Below are positions 12,475 through 23,675 of a stretch of 64,000 bases of DNA, piece by piece. Origin of the DNA: Dipteronia dyeriana (lineage: Eukaryota; Streptophyta; Magnoliopsida; Sapindales; Sapindaceae). Positions within the stretch are counted from its first letter, which is position 1. Each line of letters opens with the position of its first letter. The position numbers and the translations under genes were made by a program. Location: contig CM065298.1 in the NCBI GenBank assembly GCA_032871835.1, positions 9,659,596 through 9,723,595 on the forward strand. Direction: 5' to 3'. The notes below the pieces were generated by a model, which saw only the letters and a program-made list of their open reading frames with translations, did no database searches and had not been told where the DNA came from.

Positions 12475-13060
12475 AGTCATCTCAAAATAGGCAAGTAGAT
12501 TTTTACTTGTGCTTCATACTCGGTTGCTACCCGAACGTTACATCGAGGCTCACCACGATCAAACGTTCGAATCCTTGTGCAAGTCACTGAGGACGTCTCC
12601 TAGTTTTGTCTACGCAAGGGTTTGCCGAATCGTTAAGCTTTAAATTGCTCAACACAGCTGCGCATCTCACCGGGATTTTTTCGACGGTGCCCTGAGCCAT
12701 TTTTCCATAATTTGGTGCATCAGGTTTGCCTTTTGGCTAAGGTTTTGGTTGACCTTGCTCGACTGGCATGCTCCTTTGAGCTTTTCTACCCATTCAAGAC
12801 TTTTGCCAAATTAATGGCCACAAGCATTTTATTTCTAGAATGTAGTTAATTTCTTCATGTTTTCATTAACATATACTCATCTTTCACATGTTCTTATTAT
12901 CATGTGCTTTTTCGCATGTTCTTATTATCATGTGCTCAGATTTCTGAAATCCCATGTCGAACTTTTATTTATAACTGTAAAATTAACAATATGATAAATC
13001 TCAAGCTAAAACATATCCTGACTAGCAAAATTATCCTGACTAAAAAAAAGGAAACAAATT
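12475..13060. other. Non-coding spacer inside the Tat element
   Basis: The stretch between the tandem repeat and the integrase C-terminus shows no domain. It has the mixed composition of an element 3' untranslated region. Confidence 0.5.
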
Positions 13061-14296
13061 TCAAGGATAAAAAATCTTTAAATATTGGGTGTTGCATGGT
13101 CGGGGTAAAATGCCTCCATCTGTTCGGGGGATCCAGTATGTCCCATGACCAGCTATTCCTTCAATCTTGTATGGGCATTCCCATTTGTCAGCTAATGATC
13201 CCACAGCTTTGTTCTTTGTGTTCAACGATACTTTCCTGAGCACTAGGTCTCCTAGCTAGAATTTCCTGATCGGAACATGAGAGTTGTAGTGTTGGGCTAC
13301 TCTTTGCTGGTATGCCGCATTTCGCACTCGGGATTTCTCTTTTTTTTCTTCCAGCTCATCTAGGCTTTGTAACAACATATCAACATTCTTATCTTCATCA
13401 TATAGTCTGACCCTAGGTGACATATACGATGTTTCTACCGGGATGACAACCTTAATTTTGAATGCCAAGGAAAACGGAGTTTCTTCTGTAGAAGTTCTTT
13501 CTGTCGTCCGATAGGCCCATAACACTTAAGGAAGTTTTTCAACCCAATTACCCTTTTTGGCATCTAGCTTTGCTTTGAGCGTATGCTTGATGATTTTGTT
13601 TACTGCTTCAACTTGTCCATTTGTTTAAGGGTGGGCACGTGTGGCATAATAATTTACAATTTGGTACTCGTTGCACAATTGTTTGAATTTTTTATTATCG
13701 AATTGGGTGCCGTTGTCAGTGAAAATAGTATTTGGGACTCTAAATCTGTAGAGTATCTTTTTCTTCACAAAGTTCGTGGTATTGGCTTCTGTGATATGTA
13801 CTAACGCTTCAGCTTCTACCCACTTAGTGAAATAATCAATGGCCACAATTGCGTGCTTAGCTCCACCCTCTGTTCTTGCCGCCATTGAACCTATTAAGTC
13901 TAATCCGCACATGGAAAATGGCCATGAGGACGTGAGGCTTCTAAGTTGTTCAGGGGGCTGTCGAATATCATTAGCGATCCTTTGGCAAGCATTGTAGCTT
14001 TCTGAGCATCGATATGCATCCGAGAACAAAGAAGGCCAATAATAACCTTACATGAGTACCTTGTGTGCTAAACTTCTAGCCCCATAATGGTTTTCGCATA
14101 CTCCGCCGTGGATTTCCTGTAGTATCCGATATGCATCTTCATCTGATACACATCTTTGAAGTGTTCGGTAAAACCCTCTTCTGTATAGTTCTCCTCCTAT
14201 TAGTGTGTATCTTGTTGCCCAGTACCTGATGTGTTTGGCTTCTAAGGGATCTTTCGGGAGTATACCTTCTTTCAGGTATCTTTGTAGCTTAGTCAT
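13061..14296 (-). pseudogene. Integrase domain of the Tat element, broken
   Basis: Read on the minus strand. An H2C2-type N-terminal region appears at 14048-14296 (HGGVCENHYGARSLAHKVL). The catalytic core is at 13625-14029, with the first Asp in GLDLIG and the second in TDNGTQF. The Glu-bearing segment (VEAVNKIIKHTLK) follows near 13600. The C-terminal region (13061-13525) has VLWAYRTTERTSTEETPF and a chromatin-proximal tail. Stops separate all of these segments, so no full-length integrase can be made. Confidence 0.85.
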
Positions 14297-14314
14297 CCAA
14301 CTGTCTAATGGTGT

Positions 14315-15290
14315 TTAGATTTCCAAGACTTCAAAGGTTTTTGGTTCAACTATACTTGGTCTGAGAAGATGTGCGACCAGAATATTTTTTGGCCTGATTA
14401 TGGTTGTTGCTAATGCTAGTTTGGACAAAGCGTCTGCCTTCTCATTTTCTTCTTTAGAAATCTGGACAATCCTGTATTCCTTGAATTTTTGGAGGAGTTG
14501 TTTTGTTATGTCCAAATAAGCCATCATGCCTTCATTTCTGGCATGATACTCGTCTGAAACTTGGTTGATGACTATCTGTGAGTCACTGAATATCTCAACC
14601 TCATCTGCCCCAAGAGCTACACAAACTCTAAGTCCTGGTAGCAATGGCTCATATTCGGCTTGGTTATTTGTTGCTTTGAAGTAGAATCTCATGGCACATT
14701 CAACATCATCTTCTTTTAGGGTGCATACCACAATCCCTGCCCAGCTGCCATAAGCATTCGAGGAGCCATTGACATATAACCTCCATGAGAAACTCTTGTC
14801 TAACATTCTTTTTGCTTCCAGATTTGGTTCTGTGAATTCCGCTACGAAATCTGCCACTGCTTGGCCTTTGAGTGATGTCATGAGGCCGCACTGAATATCG
14901 AATTCACTCAACTCGATTGCCTATTTAATTAATCTCCACAAAATTTCTGGCTTCTGTAGAATTTGTGTAAATGGGTAATCGGTGAGAACATGGATCGTAT
15001 GAGCCTGAAAGTATGGCATCAGCTTCCTTACTGCTGAAACCAATGCTAGAGCCATTTTTTCTTCCTGTGAATACCTGATTTCAGCTGGAAGGAGAGCCTT
15101 GCTGGTGTAGTATACTGGCCTCTGTACTCTGTCTTCTGTCCTGATTAGAACCGAGCTTGATGCTAATTCTGTAATAGATAAGTATAAGTAGAGTATTTCT
15201 CCTATTTTAGGTTTTGAAAGGATGAGAGTTTGTCCTAAGTACTCTTTGATTTTCAGGAATGCCTGCTCGCACTCTTCATTCCATTCCAGT
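14315..15290 (-). pseudogene. Two RNase H regions of the Tat element
   Basis: The part next to RT (about 14912-15290, minus strand) resembles the native RT-linked RNase H, with QRPVYYTSKAL and AEIRYSQEEKMALALV. The second part (14315-14911) is an uninterrupted 198-codon frame with YVNGSSN, NNQAEYEPLLPGL, FSDSQIVINQV and EKADALSKLA, which fits the additional archaeal-type RNase H of Tat elements. The first acidic residue of the usual YVDGSSN is Asn here, so activity is doubtful. Confidence 0.82.
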
Positions 15291-16103
15291 CATTTTCCCT
15301 TTTTGATCACTATGAAAAAAGAAGCACATCTATCTGTGGCCTTTGAGATAAATCTACCTAAAGAAGCTAAGCACCCTGTTAAGCGTTGCACATCTTTTAG
15401 CGTTCTTGGTGAATTCATTTTTTTAAGGGCTTGGATCTTCTCAGGGTTCACTTCGATTCCCCTCTGGTGAACTTGGAAACCAAGGATTCTTTCTAAAGGA
15501 ACCCTCAATAGGCACTTGTTCGAATTTAACTTCATCTGATATCTCATCAAATCATCGAATGTTTCCCGCAGGTCCGAAGCATGTTCGTCTGTCGAGACAC
15601 TTTTGGTTAACATGTCGTCTATGTAAACTTACATGTTTCTTCCTATTTGACGAGCAAAAATCCTATTGACCAATCTTTGGTATGTTGCCCTAGTATTTTT
15701 TAACCCAAAAGGTATTACTGTATAACAGTACAAGCATTGATCGGTTGTGAATGTTGTTTTTTCTTCATCAGCCTTATTCATCCGGATTTGATTGTATCCC
15801 GAGTAAGCGTCCATGAAACTGAGTAATTCATGGCCTGATGTAGCATCAACCAGTTGGTCTATTCTCGGAAGTGGAAAATTGTCCTTTGGGAAGGCCTTGT
15901 TTAGGTCCATGAAGTCCATGCACATTTTCCACTGGCCATTTTTCTTCTAAAACCAGGACCACATTTACTACCCACTGAGGGTAGCTGATTTCTCTAATCG
16001 ATCCTACAACGAGTAATTTATCCACTTCCTGCTTAATTGTCTGACTTCTTTCAAGGTTGAATGACCTTCTCGTTTGTATTACTGGTTTCGCATTTGAATC
16101 CAC
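15290..16103 (-). pseudogene. Reverse transcriptase of the Tat element, frameshifted
   Basis: Minus-strand frames at 15846-16103, 15629-15925 and 15290-15613 together cover RT. Visible motifs are FSFMDAYSGYNQI-like (LLSFMDAYSGYNQIRM), PFGLKNTRATYQRL, the catalytic YIDD box near 15610, and LTGCLASLGRFIS at the end. A frameshift falls near 15930 and a stop codon sits just before the YIDD box. Frame changes and stops show that this RT is inactive. Confidence 0.88.
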
Positions 16104-16106
16104 CGC

Positions 16107-16482
16107 CTAATGATGTGATATTACTCGAGCATCTATCCCCACCATGTCTTCATGACTCCAAGCGAACACATTTTTGTATTCTCTAAGCAAATTAATAAGG
16201 TCCTGCTTAACATTTCCTTTTAAATTAGCCCCAATTTTGATATTCTTATCTGGTTCATCTTCCTTTAAGACTACCTCCTCTATCGGTTCACTTTCAGATA
16301 CCTCCGGTTCTTCCCTTGAATCAAACTCGAACAACAGTGATTCTTGCTCGATCCGATCTGGTTGTGTTATGGTGCATACTTGTTCACTATTGTCTATATC
16401 TTTATAAAATGAAAGATTAGCTCTTCTGGCAATCTCTAGGGACCCCTTGATTACTCCTCCTCCTCTTCCCCCCGCCCCCCCG

Positions 16483-16518
<36 letters not shown>

Positions 16519-16990
16519 CCCCCCCCTTTCAGTTGGGAATTTGATCATTAGAGCGTAGGTAGCTGTCACTGCCTTGGTTTTGTTCATCAATGGTCGACCT
16601 AATAACGCATTATAAGGCCAACTGTCCAGGTCTACCACCACAAAATCGAGTAACACTGTTTTCTAACAATGAGCTACTCTTATCTTTACGGCCAGCTTCA
16701 CTGTCCTGAGAGACATGACCTCGACTCCCCTGAATTCTCTTAGTGGGGTATGGAAAGGTTGCAAGTCCTTTCGATCCAACCTGTGTTGATCATAAACAGC
16801 CACATTGAGGATGTCTGACAAACTACCATTGTCTACTAAAATTCTCCTAACTTCTCTATGACCAATTTAGGTACTTATAAAGAGAGCGTCATTTGGTCGG
16901 ACATCGACCCCATGTGAATCGGTTTACGTGAATATTATCGGGTCTCATCCTTCCTTTATTCTTTTCGGATCAGACTCGATGGAGTTGACA
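16107..16990 (-). pseudogene. Protease and protease-RT linker of the Tat element
   Basis: On the minus strand a retropepsin-like segment near 16800-16830 reads ILVDNGSLSDIL, with DNG in place of the usual D-T/S-G. It is followed by [20 protein letters not shown] (16417-16656), the flap/ALLGR region. The linker before RT (16107-16334) contains VFAWSHEDMVGID, a marker of Tat-type elements. The long C run at 16468-16526 interrupts it. Confidence 0.75.
16468..16526. repeat. Poly(C) tract with 35 uninterrupted C
   Basis: Almost pure C on the plus strand, with 35 consecutive C at 16483-16517. Read on the minus strand it would encode a glycine run inside pol. No homopolymer of this kind is expected in this part of the element. 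It may be a true expansion or a sequencing/assembly artefact. Confidence 0.95.
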
Positions 16991-17199
16991 TTAAAATTTT
17001 ACCTTGCTTCTCTGATTTCCTGAGTCCGCTCCCGGTTACTTCTCCCAGTTGATGGCTCTCCAAAAATAGTTTGTATCACTTCATATACCTCGGGACTGGG
17101 CCTTTTGTTCCGACCAGAATTATGATCTGCCTTGGTCTCTTTCTTAATTTCTGATTTCTCATCTTTCTTCAGGATTATATCTTACAGATGTCATTCCCG

Positions 17200-18130
17200 A
17201 ATGAAGGTCTCTATATAGTCTCTGAGCTGGTAACACTTGGAAGTCTAGTGTCCGGTTTCTTTGTGGAACTTGCAATATTTCGTTGTGTCTCACCGAGCAA
17301 ATTGAGACTGCCGACTTGGCTCCTTCACTAGATTTTTTTCTTCTAGTATTGCCAGGATTTCTTCCTGTTTTTTCCGGAGTGGGTTGTAGTTCGTGTCTTT
17401 TTCTCTGAATTTTTCTAGGGAATAGTCAGTATTACGCCCACTTCCCCCCATCTTTGCTTCTTTCTCTACTATTTCTTTTATGTTTCCCTTATGGTTATGT
17501 CCCTTTGACTCGGTATCCTTTTGTTCGGGTCTGCCTCCACGCATGTAGCAACCTCCTGTTGCTAACTCTTCTTCTTCGACTAAAGCATACCCTCCAGCAT
17601 ATCTATCATGTCCGCATATCTTGTTAATCGAGCTCTCCTTAAGTTGAAAGATAGTCGCCCGTTCTGTAAGTTATTTATGAACGCAACGATTATTGCTTCG
17701 TCATTTGCACTGCCGATTTCTGAGACCGCCTAGCTAAATCTTCCCAGGTACTTTTTTAACAACTCATATTTCCCTTGTTTCAGTTGAGAAAGGTAAGCCA
17801 CTGACTTTTTTCTATGTACATTGCCTAGAAATTGTCTCGAAAAGCTTATGCTCAACTCACTGAAACTCTCAATACTTACTGGGGGCAATCTCCCGAACCA
17901 TCTTGAACCCGTATCTCCCAGAGTTTGTGGGAAATTCAGGCACAACAACTGATCGTTATGTGCATACTGAGCCATTGAGCTTTTATATCGTCTGTCGTGC
18001 TCTTTAAGATCTGTATCCTTCTTGAACTGTTCCACGTGTGACATCCTGAATCTCTCCAGAAAGGAGGTTCGCAGGATATCCCTGGTGAAAGACCTATCAA
18101 AATCATCATCAGACAATTCATTATGTCCAT
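17200..18130 (-). pseudogene. Gag of the Tat element, broken
   Basis: The retrotransposon gag domain is visible on the minus strand at 17730-18116, with LCLNFPQTLGDTGSRWFGRLP, SFSELSISFSRQF and LSQLKQGKYELLKKYLGRF. A downstream 84-codon frame (17290-17544) is Lys/Glu-rich and leads to a KYCKFHKETGH zinc-knuckle-like motif near 17270. The frame is interrupted by stops. Confidence 0.82.
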
Positions 18131-18241
18131 ATCACCTAATCAAAGCATCCATCTGGCGTGTCTATTATTCTCAACTTCCCGGGTCAGACTCTTGATTATG
18201 ATATCTCTATTGCCCACCGGTTCCCCTCGATGGTCGACCAG

Positions 18242-18405
18242 TCGCGTGACCGTCATACATGTCACCATCTCTTCTTCATTCTGTCCCCGAGCCTTATGAG
18301 CCAACCCTTACAGGTGTATGGTCTCGCGTGACCGTCATACATGTCACCATCTCTTCTTCATTCTGTCCCCGAGCCTCATGAGCCAACCCTTACAGGTGTA
18401 TGGTC
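18242..18405. repeat. 82-bp tandem duplication in the Tat leader/gag start
   Basis: Two 82-bp units beginning TCGCGTGACCGTCATACATG at 18242 and 18324 are almost identical, which marks a recent local duplication within an older element. Confidence 0.88.
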
Positions 18406-18944
18406 CCAAGAAGATGTTTGCAATGGTGTCGATTGCTATCCTCTAATAACGATGATCGATCTCTACGCCGGTCATATTTACGGTGCCTATCATGGCCCGT
18501 CTGACCGTAGCTCCGCCTTTGGCATGGTCGTTTTTCTGCAGGCTTTTCACGACCCTTGTCTTGGTTGTGTGTTATACCCTCAGCTTGATTGATTGGATCC
18601 TACTTCCTAACATCTACTGGTGTATCAGGTTCCGACCGAACTACAACCGATCGGAGCCTTAGAGGTGAAGGGTTTGGCTAATACGCCTCTCCCACGACCA
18701 ATAGATCTATTCCTTCTCGCACCACATCTGTTAGTAATTGTTGTAGTGCATCTTGAAAACGACGGGCTATATCCTTGCCGGTATGTGGGATTTGCTGGAT
18801 ACCAGCCAGGGATATCGGTTGATTCTTGGTGGTTATTGTGAGATCCTGAGTGACCTCGCCAGTATGCGTATTATCTGGAGATTTTTGGATGTCTCTGGAA
18901 CTGTCTCTGCTCCCACTAACAGTCATTGCTTAAAACAGGTTCAC

Positions 18945-18964
18945 CCCTCTCCTTCTAGCGCCAA
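18945..18964 (-). promoter_or_regulatory. Primer-binding site of the Tat element
   Basis: On the minus strand, TTGGCGCTAGAAGGAGAGG directly follows the 5' LTR. The TGGCGC start is typical of tRNA-primed Tat/Athila elements; the tRNA (possibly Arg) was not verified. Confidence 0.65.
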
Positions 18965-18965
18965 T

Positions 18966-19823
18966 TGTTGACGTTGATTTCTTGATGGATAAAAAAATCA
19001 ACAACGTTGGGTTTGGTTATGACCTATCAAAAGAGAAAGAGAATGCAATTGAAGTTATTAAGACATGCATTTACGTGGTAAAAAGCCGATGATTGGAGAA
19101 ACATCCACGGGTGGTCATATGCACAACCAAGCCAAATTCCACTATTTAAATGAAGAATTACACAACTCGATCTCTCTTGCCTCTCTCTTGTAGTGATTTC
19201 TTTTGCCTTTTTCTATTTTTTGTCTCTTTGTCCCTCTTTTTTAGTAAGATTATGGGTCTATTTATACATGCATAGAACCCTAATCCTTGTTGTACAAGTA
19301 AGGAAAAGAATTTTTATTTAATTATGCCTGGTTGCTTGTTGGAGTCGTCTTTATCTTCTTTCCTATTTCAAAGATCTTGTGAGTTGTATCTGAATCTTCG
19401 TGGGACTCTAATTACACAATCTGATTTAGGATTTTATTTTCCTAATCGACATGCGATCTTCTAGAATAATAGAATCGTTGCCTGATCTGGACTTACTTCC
19501 TGTTTGGTACATTATCCTTCTAGAAGTCCTCTAAACTTTTTCCACCTTTTGATGCAGATGCTTATTGGAGTATGACATCGATTTCTTCTCGGGCTTATTC
19601 ACTTGCACGGATCACGTGTTTGGACTTCTTTACTCGGGCTTCTATATTGTTCCGAGTAGTACTAAACGTACCGAGTACCCGTGCTCGGAATTACTCGGGT
19701 TCTTCTTCCTTGATGTCCTGGATGGCCTTCTAGATGCCAACTCGGATACCCATTTGACAATTTTCTTTAGGGATTGTCTTATCTGTCAGCGACTTGTAAA
19801 TTTGATAAAATTTACATATAACA
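18966..19823 (-). repeat. 5' LTR of the Tat element
   Basis: An 858-bp copy of 7833-8693 with TG...CA ends (TGTTGACG...ATAACA on the plus strand). Being next to the primer site makes this the 5' LTR in element orientation. Confidence 0.93.
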
Positions 19824-20360
19824 GGGTGGAATTTACTTTTCCATTGCTGAGATTTCTTGTTTTCAATCAGTCAAATTTGTGTCTGAAGATGAATTTAAAA
19901 GAATCGGAGAATGGAGGTGGAGTAGAACAATGGTATCCTTTAGATTGCTTAAACAGTTGAAAAATGTTTTCAATGCAAGAGAAATGTTAATTGTTTGCAA
20001 TTGAGGGGTTGGACAGTTGGAGGGTGTGAGGTTCTCTGGCTCTGGCTTGAAGCCTTCAATGGAGAAGAGACGAGGAAGATATACTTTGGAGAAGAAACAT
20101 GTTTTTAGGTCTGATGAAATTATGTGGTTTTGTAATACGTTGTCGTTTAATGTATAAAAAAGAAAAAAACACAAGAAATAATCTAGACCATTAAATATTA
20201 TAATATACAGGTGGCATCAGATCCTCAAAGCTGAGCTGAGGACAGTTGAGGAGAAAATAGCCAAGAGAGGATCAAGTCCAACGAAAATCATGCTTGTAAA
20301 GCTATTCATTCACTGATATATAAATCAATAGATATTCTTTTGTCTATTCGAATCGATGAA

Positions 20361-20532
20361 CTAGGATCTTCTACTGGTCTGATCTTTTTCTGATCATATT
20401 TAATCTTATGATATATAAGCATTGTAATAAATATATGGTTAACATATGATTGGTTTCCACAACCACTTTACCAACAACCAATCACATGTTTTAAAAAGAT
20501 CAGAAAAAAGATCAGATCAGTAGAGGATCTAA
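20361..20532. mobile_element. Small inverted-repeat element (MITE candidate)
   Basis: TAGGATCTTCTACTGGTCTG near 20362 is mirrored by the complement of CAGATCAGTAGAGGATCTA at about 20513-20532. Arms of about 40 bp with few mismatches enclose about 90 bp. No target duplication was identified, and the superfamily is not assigned. Confidence 0.6.
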
Positions 20533-22272
20533 ATTCTCGAATCGATATAAGAGATATCAGTTAATATATGGATCATCAGATTTAAATGACTTGACTTGAC
20601 TGTGTTTACTTATTAAAATATCTTTTAAATTCAGTTTCGAATCGACAATAAAAATTCGGATAAACCCATTCTTAAAATATAAAACATTTAATAGTTTTCA
20701 TTAATCGCAAGGCTATCCACGCATCAGTTGAAACGTCATCTGAAATTCAATTTCTCTAAGAAGCCACTTGTTTTTTTTTTTTAAGTTAAATTTTTTACAT
20801 TTTTACCACACGTTTTTTATTATTTACATTTATTTAAATTACTTTTCTTGCCATCGTCTCCAATCTCCAAGACTCAAATTTATGGAAGTTGACTTCGCCT
20901 TTGAGTAAGGCTCAAGTTTTTTATTGGTGGTATTGTGGTAAACAAAAACAATAAAATAAAAGAAACAGATCGTGATCATATATGAGTTGTAATTGTCACA
21001 CGTGTGCAAAAGTCTTTCAAAGCTTAAGTGAATGTACACTATAAGAAAATTTGTGTCTTTGTTTATGATTACCATTCATCTATTTTATAATAACCTTACA
21101 TCTATGTTAAATCCAAAAAGTATAAGGTTGTTGGTGTAAATGATTTATTACTCTGATGTTTTATATATGATGAAACATGCGGTCTTGAACATAAATTATA
21201 ACTCTTTCTTGAAAGTTTTTATCATAACAAGAGATATAATTCTCTTACAACTATTTATCACACCGATTCATTAAATGTTAAGTTATGCTAAATTTCCAAA
21301 GCGGTAACTCTTTGAATTTAACTAAAGTTGTATGGATTCTACAAAACAACTCTTAATTAATAATAAACAATATTAATCCTTCTAATCTAAGATGATCATG
21401 AACTAAGCCAAAATCCACAAGGCAATAAGATGATTAGTACGTACGACCATCTCTAGTTGATCTTTAAATATCAATGTTTACCACTGTTGCTCATCCACAA
21501 ATCTTCATTTTATTTTATTTTCATGGTCTTACTTTAAGATTCGTCATTATTTTGTTCACTTCCACGACTTTATCAATTGACTTTTTTTTTTTTGAAGCAA
21601 CTTAATCAATTGACACTCTTCTTGTCGTATGACATATTTTTCTCTTTATCTCAAGTCACATTATAATGATTATAAATGAGCACTTCAATGGAAGTGCTTT
21701 GTTAATTTTTTTTTTTTATGCATGTAAATTGATTCATTGTATGAGGCGGATATGGGTTTGGCTATGGAGGGCTGTAGAACACCCTAGCATTTTGAAAAAA
21801 AATTAAAAATTTTCGATAGTTTGAAGTACACCCAATTTAGTTTTAAGTGCACCACATTTTTCTTTTTCTTAATAGCAGTCCAATAATTTAAAAAATATAC
21901 ATCAAACTCATTTAATTAAGTGAAATATCAAATCGGAAAATTTTAATCCTTTACCAACTCAAAAATAAAATTAGGAAATTTTAATTCTTTAACAATAACT
22001 AACCAAAAGCAATCAATGGATTTATCATATAAATTAATCTGCAAGTCTTTAATAATTTTAATTTTTTAAGTTTTCTTGGTTTTTGAATTTATGAAGATAT
22101 ATAAACATCGAGAGAAGAAAACTATAAATTTAGTTTGGATTTTTAAACCCTTTGTGGTTTGCGATCAGTTTGTGGTTTCGTTGGTCGTGAATGTCCTTTA
22201 ATTTGGTTTAGACGGCCAGGCTGCCTCTGTTGTTTGTTCCGGTCTTTGGGTTCGATAAATAAAGCTTTGTTG

Positions 22273-22277
<5 letters not shown>

Positions 22278-22319
<42 letters not shown>
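22278..22319. repeat. (TA)n microsatellite
   Basis: An uninterrupted run of TA dinucleotides of about 40 bp in the spacer. Confidence 0.95.
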
Positions 22320-22322
<3 letters not shown>

Positions 22323-22649
22323 GTCTGTTAATTAAAACTCTAGTTTTCCTCTCTTTTTTTCCTTAAATATATAACTCATATTATGGGTTACAAATTGTCT
22401 AAAATATTTGCTAAAAACAATGTCACTTTCATGCATATTATATATTTATATGTAATGCGAGATTGCCTAAAAACTACTGTAGTGTATTATCAATAGAGAA
22501 CTTAAAGAATTCACATTTATTTTCAATGTCAAACTTTTAGCCAAACTTGTGGTTTCGGGAAAACAACATACTGTGTTTCTTAAATGTGGATTTAATGATT
22601 AAATTAGAAACATTTGGTACTTGTCTGATAAGATGGCCTTCCAATTAAA

Positions 22650-22692
22650 TGTTAACGAATTATGCGGAAGCATCACTAGATAGAACACAAAC
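22650..22692 (-). repeat. 3' LTR of the copia element, segment left of the nested gypsy element
   Basis: These 43 bp match the start of the intact LTR at 31140. The rest of this LTR resumes at 27890-28756, after the inserted gypsy element and its CAAAC target duplication. Confidence 0.88.
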
Positions 22693-23675
22693 TGTTAATG
22701 GGAAAGTTGTTCAGGATGAAAAATTCCTGTTAACACCCTCGAGACCACTACCACGGAGGTGATGACCGGAGTCGGTACCTTTGATACCTAACATGTTTAG
22801 ATGGGAATGAAGATTTGTATAATAATAAAAAATAGGAGCTTTTATTATCGGTCACTTTGATATACAGAATTCCTTCTCATACATTATCTGGGACGTAGGA
22901 AGGTGGTCGCTTTGTACTTGTCGAATAGTGGAAACAACGACGGCCGTGTTCTGATTATAGAATTTAAGCCCTCCTCTCCTCTTTTTCTTATCATCTATAT
23001 ATCGTCTTTCTCTTCTCTTTTTTTATATATCTCTCCTTACCAGGCTTGGCCTTATTTATATTTGGTCCAAGTAGGTTTTAATTTCACAAATATCCTGTCA
23101 CGATCCCATGAATCGGTTCCCTCCTTATCGGGTGGGATTCGTCATTTGAATTTGACTTGTTACTGGATTCGATGATATCGTTGACAATGATAAGCTTGTT
23201 TCCTTTTTGGAATCAAACTCTTGACGTACGCGTATATGGATTTAATGTTGTTTGTTACGTAGATTTGATCTTGTGTGTACTCATGACACTTTCTTTATGG
23301 ATGTCGCCGAATTAACTAGTCGTTGTCTTATAGAGCGAGGTAGATCCATGATTTGGCTCTATTCAGAGAAGCCTGTGATAGACTCGTGGGTACTTACTAG
23401 AGGTAGTGTAGGCTAGGCGAGATTCTTATTTCATGCCCAATGGGAATGGCGGGCTTCTGGAGAGGTTGGTGGGCTTCTATCTTAGACTACGAATCAAACC
23501 TGACTTCGGGAAGTGCCCACGAGTGGAAGGAGCTTACTTTTGTTCGCGTCGGGCTTCGCATCAAGTGCTTCCTGAGTTCAACGATCTTTTCTTGCTTTCA
23601 TGGGGTGGTTTTGAAGCCCAATCTCAGAAGTCGAGGTTCCTGGATAGGTGGTCTCGAGAAGCCCGGATTCCCATG
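22693..23675 (-). repeat. Truncated 3' LTR of the nested gypsy element
   Basis: Matches 26713-27695 of the right LTR by eye with scattered differences. Homology ends at GCCCGGATTCCCATG near 23675, the deletion breakpoint. Confidence 0.88.

Larger units (their letters stand above)
7833..19823 (-). mobile_element. Ty3/gypsy retrotransposon of Tat type, decayed but nearly full length
   Basis: Two LTRs of about 860 bp bound an 11,991-bp element flanked by AGGTG (7828-7832) and GGGTG (19824-19828), a target duplication with one change. On the minus strand the order is LTR, primer site, gag, protease, RT, RNase H, second RNase H, integrase, tandem repeat, antisense ORF, polypurine tract, LTR. RT-RNase H-integrase order defines Ty3/gypsy. 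The two RNase H regions, the FAWSHEDM-like motif before RT and the antisense ORF after pol are features of the Tat lineage. Stops and frameshifts occur in every domain, so the copy cannot be autonomous. By eye the LTRs differ at roughly 60 of 860 positions. Confidence 0.92.
19824..22649. other. Intergenic region between the Tat and copia elements
   Basis: No gene with recognisable domains is seen. A 103-codon minus-strand frame (19863-20174) beside the Tat insertion site is unrecognised. The part from about 21480 to 22560 resembles the spacer downstream of the intact phosphatase gene at about 37380-37880, sharing a hairpin and several 20-40-bp blocks. This suggests a duplicated segment whose gene is gone or unrecognisable. 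Confidence 0.55.
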
